Shown here one piece after another: positions 10,354-19,919 of a stretch of DNA of 64,000 nt. The notes beneath the pieces were generated by a model. It did not search any database, had not been told where the DNA came from, and worked only from the letters and a program-made list of their open reading frames with translations. Each line of letters begins with the position of its first letter. Position 1 is the stretch's first letter. This stretch comes from Mesorhizobium amorphae CCNWGS0123 (GTDB lineage: Bacteria > Pseudomonadota > Alphaproteobacteria > Rhizobiales > Rhizobiaceae), in assembly GCF_001686985.1 (NCBI RefSeq), contig NZ_CP015318.1, positions 2,044,001-2,108,000 of the forward strand, read 5' to 3'. The position numbers and the translations under genes are program-made.

Positions 10354-12246
10354 TCAGCCGATCCGGGCCATCGCGTGAGGCGGCATCGCCAGCCTGCCGC
10401 CTGCATCCAGGCTGATGGCGCGCTCACTCCCATCCCGCATGATGAGCGATGCCTTGCCCAGACCGGAAATGTCGACCTGAACCTCGCCTGCTGTCAGGTT
10501 GGCCAGGCAGACGATCGTCTCGCCCATCGAGGAGCGGCCGGCGAGTGCCGCTACCCGAGTGTCATCGCTGACCGCAGTAGGGACATGCTGATGACCGACG
10601 AGGTCGCAAAGCATCTTCACGGCATGGAAAAGCGGCCGGGGCGCGCCGTCCTTGGCGGGCTCGCCCAACGAGGCCAGCAGTCCGAACGGTCCGGCGAAAC
10701 TCGACGGCGTCAGCATCTCCAGCCCGGCTGATGCCACACGCGCGGCATAGCCGATCGCCCAGGCGGCCGCGAACTGACCGGCGTGGCGCGGATCGCGATT
10801 GGCCATGGCGATGCGCTGGCCATCCGGATTGTCCTTGGTCGCGCCGCCATAGGGGTTCTGCCGCATGGCAATTGTAGACGGCCCGATGCGGTAAGGTTTT
10901 GCGCCGACGATCGAGCGCGCCGACTGGGTGATGAAGGGCAACGCCTCCAGCGACTGCATGATGCTGAGATCGTCGGCCGCGTGCACAATCGGGCAGGTAC
11001 AGTGGGTGATGAAATCGAGCTGGCCTGCGGGAACGCGCTTGCGGTTGAGCTCGGTGAAATAGCTGAACATGCCGCCGCCGAGGCGGATATCCGGGAAGGC
11101 GCGCCGCGCCGCCGCATAGACATTCTCGAGCGGCGGGCAGGGCGGCCACACGCTGCCCGGCGGTGTCGACTGCCGGTCGACCGAAGGCGAGACGGCGATG
11201 GCATCGAGCCGCAAGCCGGCCCGGCGCACCATGCCGGCGATGCCGGAAAGTTCGGCATCGAGATCGCCGTCGCAGGCAACCACGCATTCGAGCGTCGTGC
11301 CCGACTTGTAAGCCTCGGCGAGTCGAGCGAAGGCGCGCAGCGCCTCGAAGCCATGGCCGCGCGTCGGATCGTAGTGGAACAGCAACTGGCGTGGCCCCAG
11401 CAATGTTAGTAAGGGCAAGATCGCCAACGTTGCCTCGACATTTTCGGGGTAGATGACAACGCCTATCTCGGGCAGCGCCGCACCGGGCTCACCAAGCGCC
11501 ACGCGGACCGGTTCGGAGGTAGTGGCGACTGCCGGCGCCTTGCCGTCGCCGGTGATGCGCAGGGTGATCGTCTGGCGGTTGGTTTCGCCGGCCGGCAGCT
11601 TGTAGGGCCATGGCAATGCGAGAGGCCGCACATAGGTCTTGTAGGAGGCGTCCGACCAGTTGCGCTGGTCTTCCATTTCGAAAATGTCGCCTTCCATCCG
11701 GCACTCGGCGGCCGCACCTGGACGGACCTGATGCGTGATGGCGCGAATATCCTTGAACGGCTGCCAGGGATCGATCAGCAGCGGCAGCTTGGTATCCACC
11801 ACGCTGCCGTCGGTGTGCTCGACCGTCACCGGGCTGCCGGCAAGGCCGGCGATCGGATGCAGGATGCAGAAGCCGCAGCGGTTGGTCTCGAAATCGCTCT
11901 CGGGCAGCGCACTGACGTCGAACACCAGCTCTCCATCAGCAGAGCTGGTGATCGTGGCGCGGAAGCCGAGCCTGCTCCCGTCCGGCCCCGTGCAGCGTGC
12001 CGCATAGCTGACCGAGAAGGCGTCGGCGCGCTGGTCGATGACCAGCTCGGTCAGTTCGGGCTCGTAGGTGCCCCAGTCACGGTCGCGCACGATATAGGCG
12101 ATGGCGCGCAGCACCTCGGCGCCGCCATGGCGGATGGTGCGCAGATTGCCATTGACGAAGTCGGCGCTAAGCGCGCCTGCGCTGAGCCGAACCGGTGCGG
12201 CTTCGACCGCATGCGTGCCGTAGAGGAGGAAGGCGTCGGCGGTCAT
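10354..12246 (-). CDS. apnL: D-apionate lactonase
   Basis: Long protein of 630 residues with no common domain I can name by motif. Its length, the DFVNGNLRTIRHGGAEVLRAIAY N-terminus, and its place next to a Gfo/Idh/MocA dehydrogenase and the rest of the apionate genes match ApnL. That family hydrolyses the D-apionolactone formed by D-apiose dehydrogenase to D-apionate. It overlaps the dehydrogenase stop by 4 bases, so the two are translationally coupled. No signal peptide is seen, so it should act in the cytoplasm. Assignment rests on context and remembered family size rather than catalytic residues. Confidence 0.72.
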   Translation of the reverse strand: MTADAFLLYGTHAVEAAPVRLSAGALSADFVNGNLRTIRHGGAEVLRAIAYIVRDRDWGTYEPELTELVIDQRADAFSVSYAARCTGPDGSRLGFRATITSSADGELVFDVSALPESDFETNRCGFCILHPIAGLAGSPVTVEHTDGSVVDTKLPLLIDPWQPFKDIRAITHQVRPGAAAECRMEGDIFEMEDQRNWSDASYKTYVRPLALPWPYKLPAGETNRQTITLRITGDGKAPAVATTSEPVRVALGEPGAALPEIGVVIYPENVEATLAILPLLTLLGPRQLLFHYDPTRGHGFEALRAFARLAEAYKSGTTLECVVACDGDLDAELSGIAGMVRRAGLRLDAIAVSPSVDRQSTPPGSVWPPCPPLENVYAAARRAFPDIRLGGGMFSYFTELNRKRVPAGQLDFITHCTCPIVHAADDLSIMQSLEALPFITQSARSIVGAKPYRIGPSTIAMRQNPYGGATKDNPDGQRIAMANRDPRHAGQFAAAWAIGYAARVASAGLEMLTPSSFAGPFGLLASLGEPAKDGAPRPLFHAVKMLCDLVGHQHVPTAVSDDTRVAALAGRSSMGETIVCLANLTAGEVQVDISGLGKASLIMRDGSERAISLDAGGRLAMPPHAMARIG

Positions 12247-13277
12247 TTCAGCAAGGTATCGAGTTGGACCGGCTCGCGGCTCGCCGCACCGGCATAGGCG
12301 GCCTCGACCAGCGCGAAGGTCTTGAGATTGTCGGCGCCGGAGGTTGCGGGCTCCGTTCCCTTAGCCAGGCAGTCCAACCAGTGCTGCTGGATGGCGACGA
12401 CGCTTTCCTGGATGTTGTGCCAGGGCCGCGACGCCCATGGCAGCAGCGGCGGCGAGACATCGCTCACGGCCGTTCCCCTTTTGCCGGTGACGGTGAGCTT
12501 GTAGCCCTGCGCCAGCCGGATCGTGCCGTCGCTGCCGTCGATCTCGATCAGCGTCTCCGGAAACGGCTCGGTGGCGAGCCTGCTCGCATAGCTGCAGTCG
12601 ACCACCGATGTCGCACCGCTCTGGTGATCCATCAGCATGGTCGCGACATCCTCGCCGGCAATCGCCGGATTGATGCGCTGCGTGCGCGTCGTGATCGTCG
12701 AGACGTCGCCGAGCAGGAAGCGGGCGATGTCGATGATGTGGATGCCGAGGTCCTCGATGATGAAACGCTTGCCGGTCGCCAGATAGGGCTGGCCGGAAAA
12801 CACGTCATAGCCGGAGCGGAAGGAGATGCGGCCGAAGAAGGGCGTGCCGATCTCGCCGCTGTCGAGCACGGCGCGCACCGCCTGGATCGGCGACTGCCAG
12901 CGAAAATTCTCGTGCACCATCAGCGGCACGCCGGCCTCGGCACAGGCTTTGACCATCGCCTTGGCGTCGGCAAGCGTCGGCGCGAACGGTTTCTGGCAGA
13001 TCGTCGGCACGCGATGCCGCGCCGCCAGTTCGACCAGCGGCCGATGGCTGGGTGCCGTGGTGGCGATGTCGACGAAGTCGAGTTTTTCGCTCGCAAACAG
13101 CGCCGCCGCGTCGGTGTAGCGCCTGGCGATGCCGAACTGGTCGCCGACGGCCGCGAGCCGCTCCGGATCACGGTCGCAGATGGCGACGATTGCGGCGCCC
13201 TCGATATCGCACCAACCATGCATCTGGTTGACGGCGAAGAAGCCGCAGCCGATCAGCGCTCCACGCAATTCAGCCAT
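12243..13277 (-). CDS. apsD: D-apiose dehydrogenase (Gfo/Idh/MocA family)
   Basis: NAD(P)-dependent sugar dehydrogenase, 344 residues, expected to oxidise D-apiose to D-apionolactone. The Rossmann motif ALIGCGFFAVNQM is at the start. The usual EKP motif appears as QKPFAPT and keeps the catalytic Lys. The His-bearing helix EDLGIHIIDIARF follows. The start at 13277 lies 2 bases after the upstream permease stop. The long upstream extension of this frame is only the shadow of the permease. It overlaps the lactonase gene by 4 bases. The substrate is inferred from the operon. Confidence 0.78.
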   Translation of the reverse strand: MAELRGALIGCGFFAVNQMHGWCDIEGAAIVAICDRDPERLAAVGDQFGIARRYTDAAALFASEKLDFVDIATTAPSHRPLVELAARHRVPTICQKPFAPTLADAKAMVKACAEAGVPLMVHENFRWQSPIQAVRAVLDSGEIGTPFFGRISFRSGYDVFSGQPYLATGKRFIIEDLGIHIIDIARFLLGDVSTITTRTQRINPAIAGEDVATMLMDHQSGATSVVDCSYASRLATEPFPETLIEIDGSDGTIRLAQGYKLTVTGKRGTAVSDVSPPLLPWASRPWHNIQESVVAIQQHWLDCLAKGTEPATSGADNLKTFALVEAAYAGAASREPVQLDTLLK

Positions 13278-13279
13278 GC

Positions 13280-14344
13280 TCAACCAACCTTCGCCATCTG
13301 CATAAGTGTGACGCGGCTTTGCAGCCGGCGCTGCGCTTGGTCGACGACGACGGCGACGATGATGACGAGGCCCTTGATCACCATCTGCCAGAATGAGCTC
13401 ACCCCCATCATCACCAGCCCGTCGGAGAGGATACCGATGACGAAGGCGCCGACAATGGTGCCGCCGATCGTGCCGCGCCCACCCGACATCGAGGTGCCGC
13501 CGAGCACCGCGGCCGCGATGGCGTTGAGCTCGAAGCTCTCGCCCGTCGCCGGATGCGAGGCCATCAGCTCGGACGAGATGATCAGGCCGACGATCGCCGC
13601 GCAGAAGCCGGAGAACATGTAGACGAACATCTTGACCATGTTGACCCGCACGCCCGAAATGCGCGCCGCCCGCTCGTTGCCGCCGACAGCAAAGATATGG
13701 CGGCCGAGCGGCGTGTACTTCGCGAGATAGGCCGCGCCCAGCGCGACGACGATCAGGATCCAGATCGATACCGGCAGCCCCAGCAGCTTGCCGGCGCCGA
13801 GATAGCCGAAGCCGGTGGTGCCGAGCTCCCGCTTGCCGACGAGGTTGGGGAAGGTGCGGCCATCGGACGAGAGCAGCGCCAGGCCGCGCGAGACGTAAAG
13901 CACGCCGAGCGTGGCGATGAACGGCGCGACGTTCAGCCGGGTGATCAGGAGGCCGTTGACGGCGCCGATCAATATGCCGACGGCAAGCGTGATCAGCGCG
14001 ATCTCGACGACGTTGAAGTAGATCGTGTAGCCGATTTGCAGGTCGATGCCGTTGAGGACCAGATAGCCGGCGACCATGCCGCACAGCCCGACGATCGATC
14101 CGACCGAAAGATCGATGCCGCCGGTGATGATGACGAAGGTCATGCCCATGGCCAGGAAGGCGTTCAGCGCCACATGCTTGGCCATAAGGATCAGGTTGGC
14201 CGCCGACAGGAAGTTCGGCGCCGCAATCGAGAAGAACACCAGCACTGCGATCAGCGCGATGAAGGTCCTGAGCTTCATCACTGTAAGAAGCAGCGAACCG
14301 CTGGAAGCGGTGGGGGCAGCCGCCTTGGCCGGAATGTCAGTCAT
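13280..14344 (-). CDS. Sugar ABC transporter permease (system 1)
   Basis: Inner-membrane permease of the RbsC/AraH type, 354 residues, with many hydrophobic helices and the family segment GGIDLSVGSIVGLCGMVAGY. It works as a homodimer with the ATPase and binding protein encoded just upstream. The start MTDIPAKAA at 14344 overlaps the ATPase gene by 8 bases. The cargo is probably D-apiose or a related branched sugar, from its place in the operon with the dehydrogenase and lactonase. Confidence 0.9.
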   Translation of the reverse strand: MTDIPAKAAAPTASSGSLLLTVMKLRTFIALIAVLVFFSIAAPNFLSAANLILMAKHVALNAFLAMGMTFVIITGGIDLSVGSIVGLCGMVAGYLVLNGIDLQIGYTIYFNVVEIALITLAVGILIGAVNGLLITRLNVAPFIATLGVLYVSRGLALLSSDGRTFPNLVGKRELGTTGFGYLGAGKLLGLPVSIWILIVVALGAAYLAKYTPLGRHIFAVGGNERAARISGVRVNMVKMFVYMFSGFCAAIVGLIISSELMASHPATGESFELNAIAAAVLGGTSMSGGRGTIGGTIVGAFVIGILSDGLVMMGVSSFWQMVIKGLVIIVAVVVDQAQRRLQSRVTLMQMAKVG

Positions 14345-15893
14345 GGGCGTTTGTCTCCGTTGGCCCTGCGGGTCCGTGGCCAAGCGCCGATGCGGCGACG
14401 ATCGCCGCTTCCGTTGCCTCGGCGCGATCGAACATGCCGGTCAGTTTTCCATTGCTCATCACCGCGATGCGGTCGGACAGAGCCATCACCTCGTCGAGAT
14501 CCGAAGTGGCGAACAGGATGCCGAGCCCGTCGCGCGACAGTTTACGCATAGTGCGGAAAACGTCGGCCTTGGCGCCGACATCTATCCCGCGGCTGGGCTC
14601 GTCCATCAGCAGCACCTTCGGACCGGTGAGCAGCGCCTTGCCGATCACCACCTTCTGCTGGTTGCCGCCGGAGAGCGACGAGACCTCCTGCGCCGGGTCG
14701 GCGACCTTGATCGCTAGCTCCCGCACCATGCCGGCCACCGCCTGTCTTTCCTCGGCTCCGCGGATGTGGAACAGGCGGGCAAAGCGCGACAGGCTGGCCA
14801 GCGTCAGATTGCTGGCGACGGACAGGATCGACACCAGCCCTTCGCGCTGGCGGTCTTCGGGGATCAGCGCGAGGCCACGGCGGATGCGCCGCGTCGTGTC
14901 GCGTTCCCTTACCTTTTTGCCATCGATGAAGATCGAACCCGTGGCATGGCCGTGGCGGCCCATGATGCAGTCGAACAATTCGCTGCGTCCGGCGCCCATC
15001 AGGCCGTAGATGCCCAAGATCTCGCCGGCGCGCAGCGACAGCGAGACATGGTCTACGGCAAGTCCACCGGTCGTGCGCGGCAGGCATATCTCTTCGGCAC
15101 GGAATATTTCCTCGCCCGGCAGATGGCCGTCGGCCTTGGCGAAATCCTTGGCATCGGAGCCGATCATCTGCCGCACGATCCACTGCGTGTCGACGTTCTT
15201 CATCTCCTCCTGGCCGGTGATGCGGCCGTCGCGCAACACGGTGATGTAGTCGCCGATGCGGATCAGCTCTTCCAGCCGGTGCGAGATGTAGACGATGGCG
15301 ACGCCGCGCGCCTTGAGGTCGGCGATCACCTTGAACAGGATCTCGACTTCCGCCGCACTCAGCGCCGAGGTCGGCTCGTCCATGATCAGGATGCGCGCGT
15401 CGAGAGAGACCGCCTTGGCGATCTCGACCAGCTGCTGCTGGCCGATGCGCAGATCCTCGACGAGCATGTCCGGGCGGATGCCGGCCTGCAGCCTTTCGAG
15501 GAATTCGGCCGCGCGGCGCTCCTGCTCCTTGCGGTCGATCTTGCGGAACCGGTTGGTGATCTCGCGGGTGGCGAAGATGTTTTCGGCGACGGTCAGGTTG
15601 CCGAACAGGTTGAGCTCCTGGAACACCATGCCGATGCCGCGGTTCACCGCATCGCCGGATGAGGCGAACGACACGTCTTCACCCTCGAGCAGGATGCGTC
15701 CGGCGGTCGGCTGCTCGACGCCTGCGATGATCTTCATCAGCGTCGACTTGCCCGCGCCGTTCTCGCCTACCAGAACGTTGACCGCGCCCCTGCGCACCTC
15801 GAAATTGGCGCGCTTGACCGCGACCGTGCCGGAATAGACCTTGGAGACATCCTCCAGCTTCAGGATGACGTCGCGCTCGGCTTCCGCGCTCAT
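14337..15893 (-). CDS. Sugar ABC transporter ATPase, two-domain (system 1)
   Basis: Cytoplasmic ATPase of the RbsA/MglA class, 518 residues, with two nucleotide-binding domains. The first has Walker A GENGAGKST and Walker B LIMDEPTSAL. In the second the Walker A is degenerate (GLMGAGRSEL), but the signature LSGGNQQKVVIGKAL and Walker B LLMDEPSRGID remain, as usual for this class. The ATG at 15893 overlaps the preceding lipoprotein gene as ATGA. Part of a tight operon from the binding protein to the lactonase. Confidence 0.93.
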   Translation of the reverse strand: MSAEAERDVILKLEDVSKVYSGTVAVKRANFEVRRGAVNVLVGENGAGKSTLMKIIAGVEQPTAGRILLEGEDVSFASSGDAVNRGIGMVFQELNLFGNLTVAENIFATREITNRFRKIDRKEQERRAAEFLERLQAGIRPDMLVEDLRIGQQQLVEIAKAVSLDARILIMDEPTSALSAAEVEILFKVIADLKARGVAIVYISHRLEELIRIGDYITVLRDGRITGQEEMKNVDTQWIVRQMIGSDAKDFAKADGHLPGEEIFRAEEICLPRTTGGLAVDHVSLSLRAGEILGIYGLMGAGRSELFDCIMGRHGHATGSIFIDGKKVRERDTTRRIRRGLALIPEDRQREGLVSILSVASNLTLASLSRFARLFHIRGAEERQAVAGMVRELAIKVADPAQEVSSLSGGNQQKVVIGKALLTGPKVLLMDEPSRGIDVGAKADVFRTMRKLSRDGLGILFATSDLDEVMALSDRIAVMSNGKLTGMFDRAEATEAAIVAASALGHGPAGPTETNAHD

Positions 15894-16549
15894 GGCTTCG
15901 GCCCGATCTCGGCCTCCGCCGGCGTCACCAGCGGCAGGTCTTGGCCGCTGCCCAGCGTATAGGCGCCGAGCACCTTGGCGCTGCGGCCCTCGAGCGCCTC
16001 GCGCGGCAGCTTGGACAGCGCCGTCTTGTCGGCATAAATGTTGAATGCCTTGCCGAACTGGGCGAAGTCGATCTGGTTGGTAAAGTCGTTGAACTGGATG
16101 AAGTCGAGGCTGTCGCGCAGCGCGGTGCCGCGCACCGCCGGTCCGATCTGCACCCGCGCATCGGCCTTGCCGTCGCCGTCGACATCGACATCGATGGTCG
16201 CCGCGCGCGACTGGGTGTTGGCGGCGACGATCTTGCCCTCCAGCCGCACCGCGAAGGTCCAGGGCGAATTCGCCTGCTTGTTCGGATTGCCGTATTTGGC
16301 GCCGGCGGCAGCCGGATCGGTGGTGGCCAAGGCGTGCACTTCCGGGAACGGTCCGCCCTTCTGCTGCAGATAGGGGATTACCTTCGGCGCCCAGATGTCC
16401 TCGATCATCTTGTCGGGATTGAAGGCCGGCGCGTTGCCGCCGCCCTGCATCGACGGTGTCGGCAGGATCTTGCAGGCGGTGAGCCCGAGGCCGGCCATTC
16501 CGGCAAGAATTGGCACGGCGAAGCTCAACCAGGTCAGCTTGTTCGGCAT
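15890..16549 (-). CDS. DUF2291 lipoprotein accompanying the sugar ABC transporter
   Basis: Lipoprotein of about 219 residues with an N-terminal membrane segment and lipobox LTAC, so it is probably anchored to the outer face of the inner membrane. Proteins of this family (DUF2291) are typically encoded with ribose-type sugar ABC transporters, and their role is not established. The start MPNKLTW at 16549 is preferred because an alternative at 16582 would place the start inside a strong hairpin, but neither has a clear ribosome site. It sits between the binding protein and ATPase genes, overlapping the latter by 4 bases. Confidence 0.8.
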   Translation of the reverse strand: MPNKLTWLSFAVPILAGMAGLGLTACKILPTPSMQGGGNAPAFNPDKMIEDIWAPKVIPYLQQKGGPFPEVHALATTDPAAAGAKYGNPNKQANSPWTFAVRLEGKIVAANTQSRAATIDVDVDGDGKADARVQIGPAVRGTALRDSLDFIQFNDFTNQIDFAQFGKAFNIYADKTALSKLPREALEGRSAKVLGAYTLGSGQDLPLVTPAEAEIGPKP

Positions 16550-16579
16550 GGCGGTCAGGAAGCACCCACGGAAATTGGG

Positions 16580-16608
16580 CAAGGGACGAACCGGAGGTCC
16601 GTCCCTTG
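16580..16608 (-). other. Hairpin after the binding-protein gene
   Basis: A 9-bp perfect stem (CAAGGGACG with CGTCCCTTG) with an 11-base loop lies 19 bases after the binding-protein stop and has no T-run. Such hairpins often protect the upstream message and give higher expression of the binding protein than of the rest of the operon. Confidence 0.6.
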
Positions 16609-16627
16609 CGATTGATGTGATGCCGGC

Positions 16628-17956
<1,329 letters not shown>

Positions 17957-18784
17957 TCAGGTAATGCGCTGGATGCTCGCAGCGATCTCTTCCGGCTCGA
18001 AGACACGCTTCCAGTCGTCGCGCATCAGCACCGGCTTGCCGAATTCGATCGCCTTGTTGCAGGCGTCGGAGAACACGCCCTTGGTCTCGCCGAAGATGAC
18101 GGCGCCGAGCACATTCATGTGGCCGAGCAGGAAGTCGAGCGCTGCCTGCCGTTCGACGCCGCGCGCCACGACTTCGTCCATCGCCTCTTTCATGACGACC
18201 AGCAGCGAGGCGCACACTGTCTCAGAAAGACCGGGTTCCAGCAGCGCCATCTGCTCGACCGTGACGCGATGCGAGCGCATCACCGGCGCCCAGATGATTC
18301 GGGCGATCGCCTCGCCCTTGGCGTAGTCCGCCTCCGGCCCTTGCATCAGGGCGCTGACGAAATGTTGCTTGGCCTTGACGCCGCCGAAGAAGTCCTTCTT
18401 GGCCGCCATGTCGGTCTCGTCGTTGAAGATCGGCGGATGGCAGGGATGGGTGACGAAATAGGTGAGGTCGGGACGGTCCGGCAGATGGCCGGCGAAGGGA
18501 GCGGCGGCATCGAGAACCACCACCATCGTGCCCGCCGCCAGCTTGCTCTCGATGCTCGCCGCCACCTTGCCAATATGAGTGTCCGGAACGGCCAGGATCA
18601 CCACGTCGGCACCTTTGAGCGCCTCGTCGGCGCTGACCGCATCGAAGCCCAGTCCGGTCTTCAGCCGCTCGCGGCCCGCCTCGCTGACCTCGACATGGCG
18701 GATCGTGTAGTCCGATCTGCGAAAATTGGTCGACAGGCGGTAGCCCATTTTGCCGCCGGCTCCGAACAGCGCAATCGTTGTCAT
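17957..18784 (-). CDS. apnO: D-apionate oxidoisomerase
   Basis: NAD(P)-binding protein of the 6-phosphogluconate-dehydrogenase-like fold, 275 residues. The Rossmann motif is ALFGAGGKMGYRL at the N-terminus, followed by GADVVILAVPDTHIG and THPCHPP. ApnO oxidises and rearranges D-apionate to 3-oxo-isoapionate, the substrate of the kinase encoded at 6858. The family match rests on length, fold and locus content. It is monocistronic between the two transporter operons, with an operator-like element about 45 bases upstream of its start. Confidence 0.72.
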   Translation of the reverse strand: MTTIALFGAGGKMGYRLSTNFRRSDYTIRHVEVSEAGRERLKTGLGFDAVSADEALKGADVVILAVPDTHIGKVAASIESKLAAGTMVVVLDAAAPFAGHLPDRPDLTYFVTHPCHPPIFNDETDMAAKKDFFGGVKAKQHFVSALMQGPEADYAKGEAIARIIWAPVMRSHRVTVEQMALLEPGLSETVCASLLVVMKEAMDEVVARGVERQAALDFLLGHMNVLGAVIFGETKGVFSDACNKAIEFGKPVLMRDDWKRVFEPEEIAASIQRIT

Positions 18785-18837
18785 TTATGCTTGCTCCCGT
18801 TTTCCAACGATGGCCGCGCCGATCGTCACGTTATCAA

Positions 18838-18857
18838 CTGGTATAATCACTCTACCA
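18838..18857 (+). promoter_or_regulatory. Putative operator, CTGGTATAAT type, copy 3
   Basis: CTGGTATAATCACTCTACCA with TGGT-N11-ACCA arms (18839-18842 and 18854-18857) lies upstream of the oxidoisomerase start at 18784. It overlaps a second small palindrome, CCACAACGTAGTGG (18855-18868). Confidence 0.55.
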
Positions 18858-18893
18858 CAACGTAGTGGTTTGACCAGAGCCTTCCTTGCCGTT

Positions 18894-19919
18894 TCACGCA
18901 GGCCTGTCGCCAGCCTGTATTGCGGGATTGGCGTCGTCGGCTGCCGGTTCGGCCGGCGCCCGCCGCGACAAGGCCTGGCGGCCGGCCAGCGCCAGCACGA
19001 AGATGACGACGATGCCCTGGACGATGTCCTGAACGCCGGGTGGCAGGCCGATGATCTGCATGGTGGTGACGATGAGGATCAGAAGGATGCTGGCAAACAG
19101 GGTCCCGACGGCCGTCGCCGAGCCACCGAAGATCAGCGTCCCGCCGAGCACCACGGCAGCGATCGACTGCAGGAGATAGGGCTGGCCCATCTCGAGGAAG
19201 GCGCCGCCTATATAAGCGCCGAGCAGCAGGCCGTTGAGCGAGGCCAGCACCGAGGAGATTATGAAGGCCGCGGCTATCACCCTGCCGTTCCTGATGGCGG
19301 TGAGCCGCGCCGCGGCGCGGTTCTGGCCGACCGCCGACAACAGCTGCCCAAACACGGTGTAGCGCAGCACCAACGAGGTCGCCGCCACGCCGGCGATGAC
19401 GATAATGGCCATGATCGGCATGCCCCAGACGCGGCCGCTCGCCAGCGTCTTCAGCGTCGGGCTGACGGCGAAACTCGGTATCGCCCGGTTGGACAGCAGC
19501 GTCGCCGTCGCCAGCACATAGCCGGTCGCGAGCGTCGCGATGATCGCCGGAATGCCGAGCCCGACCACCAGCAGCGAATTCAGCACGCCGACGGCGAGGC
19601 CGAGCAGGATGGCGGCGGCGACGCCAATGGCAAGGTTGGCGTCCTGCCCCTTGATGGTGAGCAGCGCGACGAAGGCGCTGAGCGTGATCACCGAGGCGAC
19701 CGAGAGATCGATATTGCCGCGTCCCGTCGTCACCACGAACATCTGGCCGATGCCGACCACCGTCAGGAACGACGCCGACAGCATGATGCCGGACAGGCTG
19801 GAGAGGCTGAAGCGGTTGGTGACGACCGACAGAACCAGCCACAGAAGCAGCACGCCGATCGCCGCCCAGATCCAGCGGTTCTTTTGCGCCCAGATACTGA
19901 AGGCGGCGAGCGCGTTCAT
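18894..19919 (-). CDS. Sugar ABC transporter permease (system 2)
   Basis: RbsC-type permease, 341 residues, with about eight to ten hydrophobic helices and the family segment GRGNIDLSVASVITLSAFVALL. The start at 19919 overlaps the stop of the ATPase-permease fusion gene as ATGA. It therefore forms a heteromeric channel with the permease half of that fusion. Last gene of the second importer operon. Confidence 0.9.
   Translation of the reverse strand: MNALAAFSIWAQKNRWIWAAIGVLLLWLVLSVVTNRFSLSSLSGIMLSASFLTVVGIGQMFVVTTGRGNIDLSVASVITLSAFVALLTIKGQDANLAIGVAAAILLGLAVGVLNSLLVVGLGIPAIIATLATGYVLATATLLSNRAIPSFAVSPTLKTLASGRVWGMPIMAIIVIAGVAATSLVLRYTVFGQLLSAVGQNRAAARLTAIRNGRVIAAAFIISSVLASLNGLLLGAYIGGAFLEMGQPYLLQSIAAVVLGGTLIFGGSATAVGTLFASILLILIVTTMQIIGLPPGVQDIVQGIVVIFVLALAGRQALSRRAPAEPAADDANPAIQAGDRPA

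Noticed and set aside
12195..13622. 475-codon frame antisense to the D-apiose dehydrogenase
   Set aside because: The sense strand carries a complete Gfo/Idh/MocA protein; the antisense product has no motif.
13278..14084. N-terminal extension of the dehydrogenase frame giving 613 residues
   Set aside because: It lies over the permease gene in another frame and lacks similarity; the true start is 13277, 2 bases after the permease stop.
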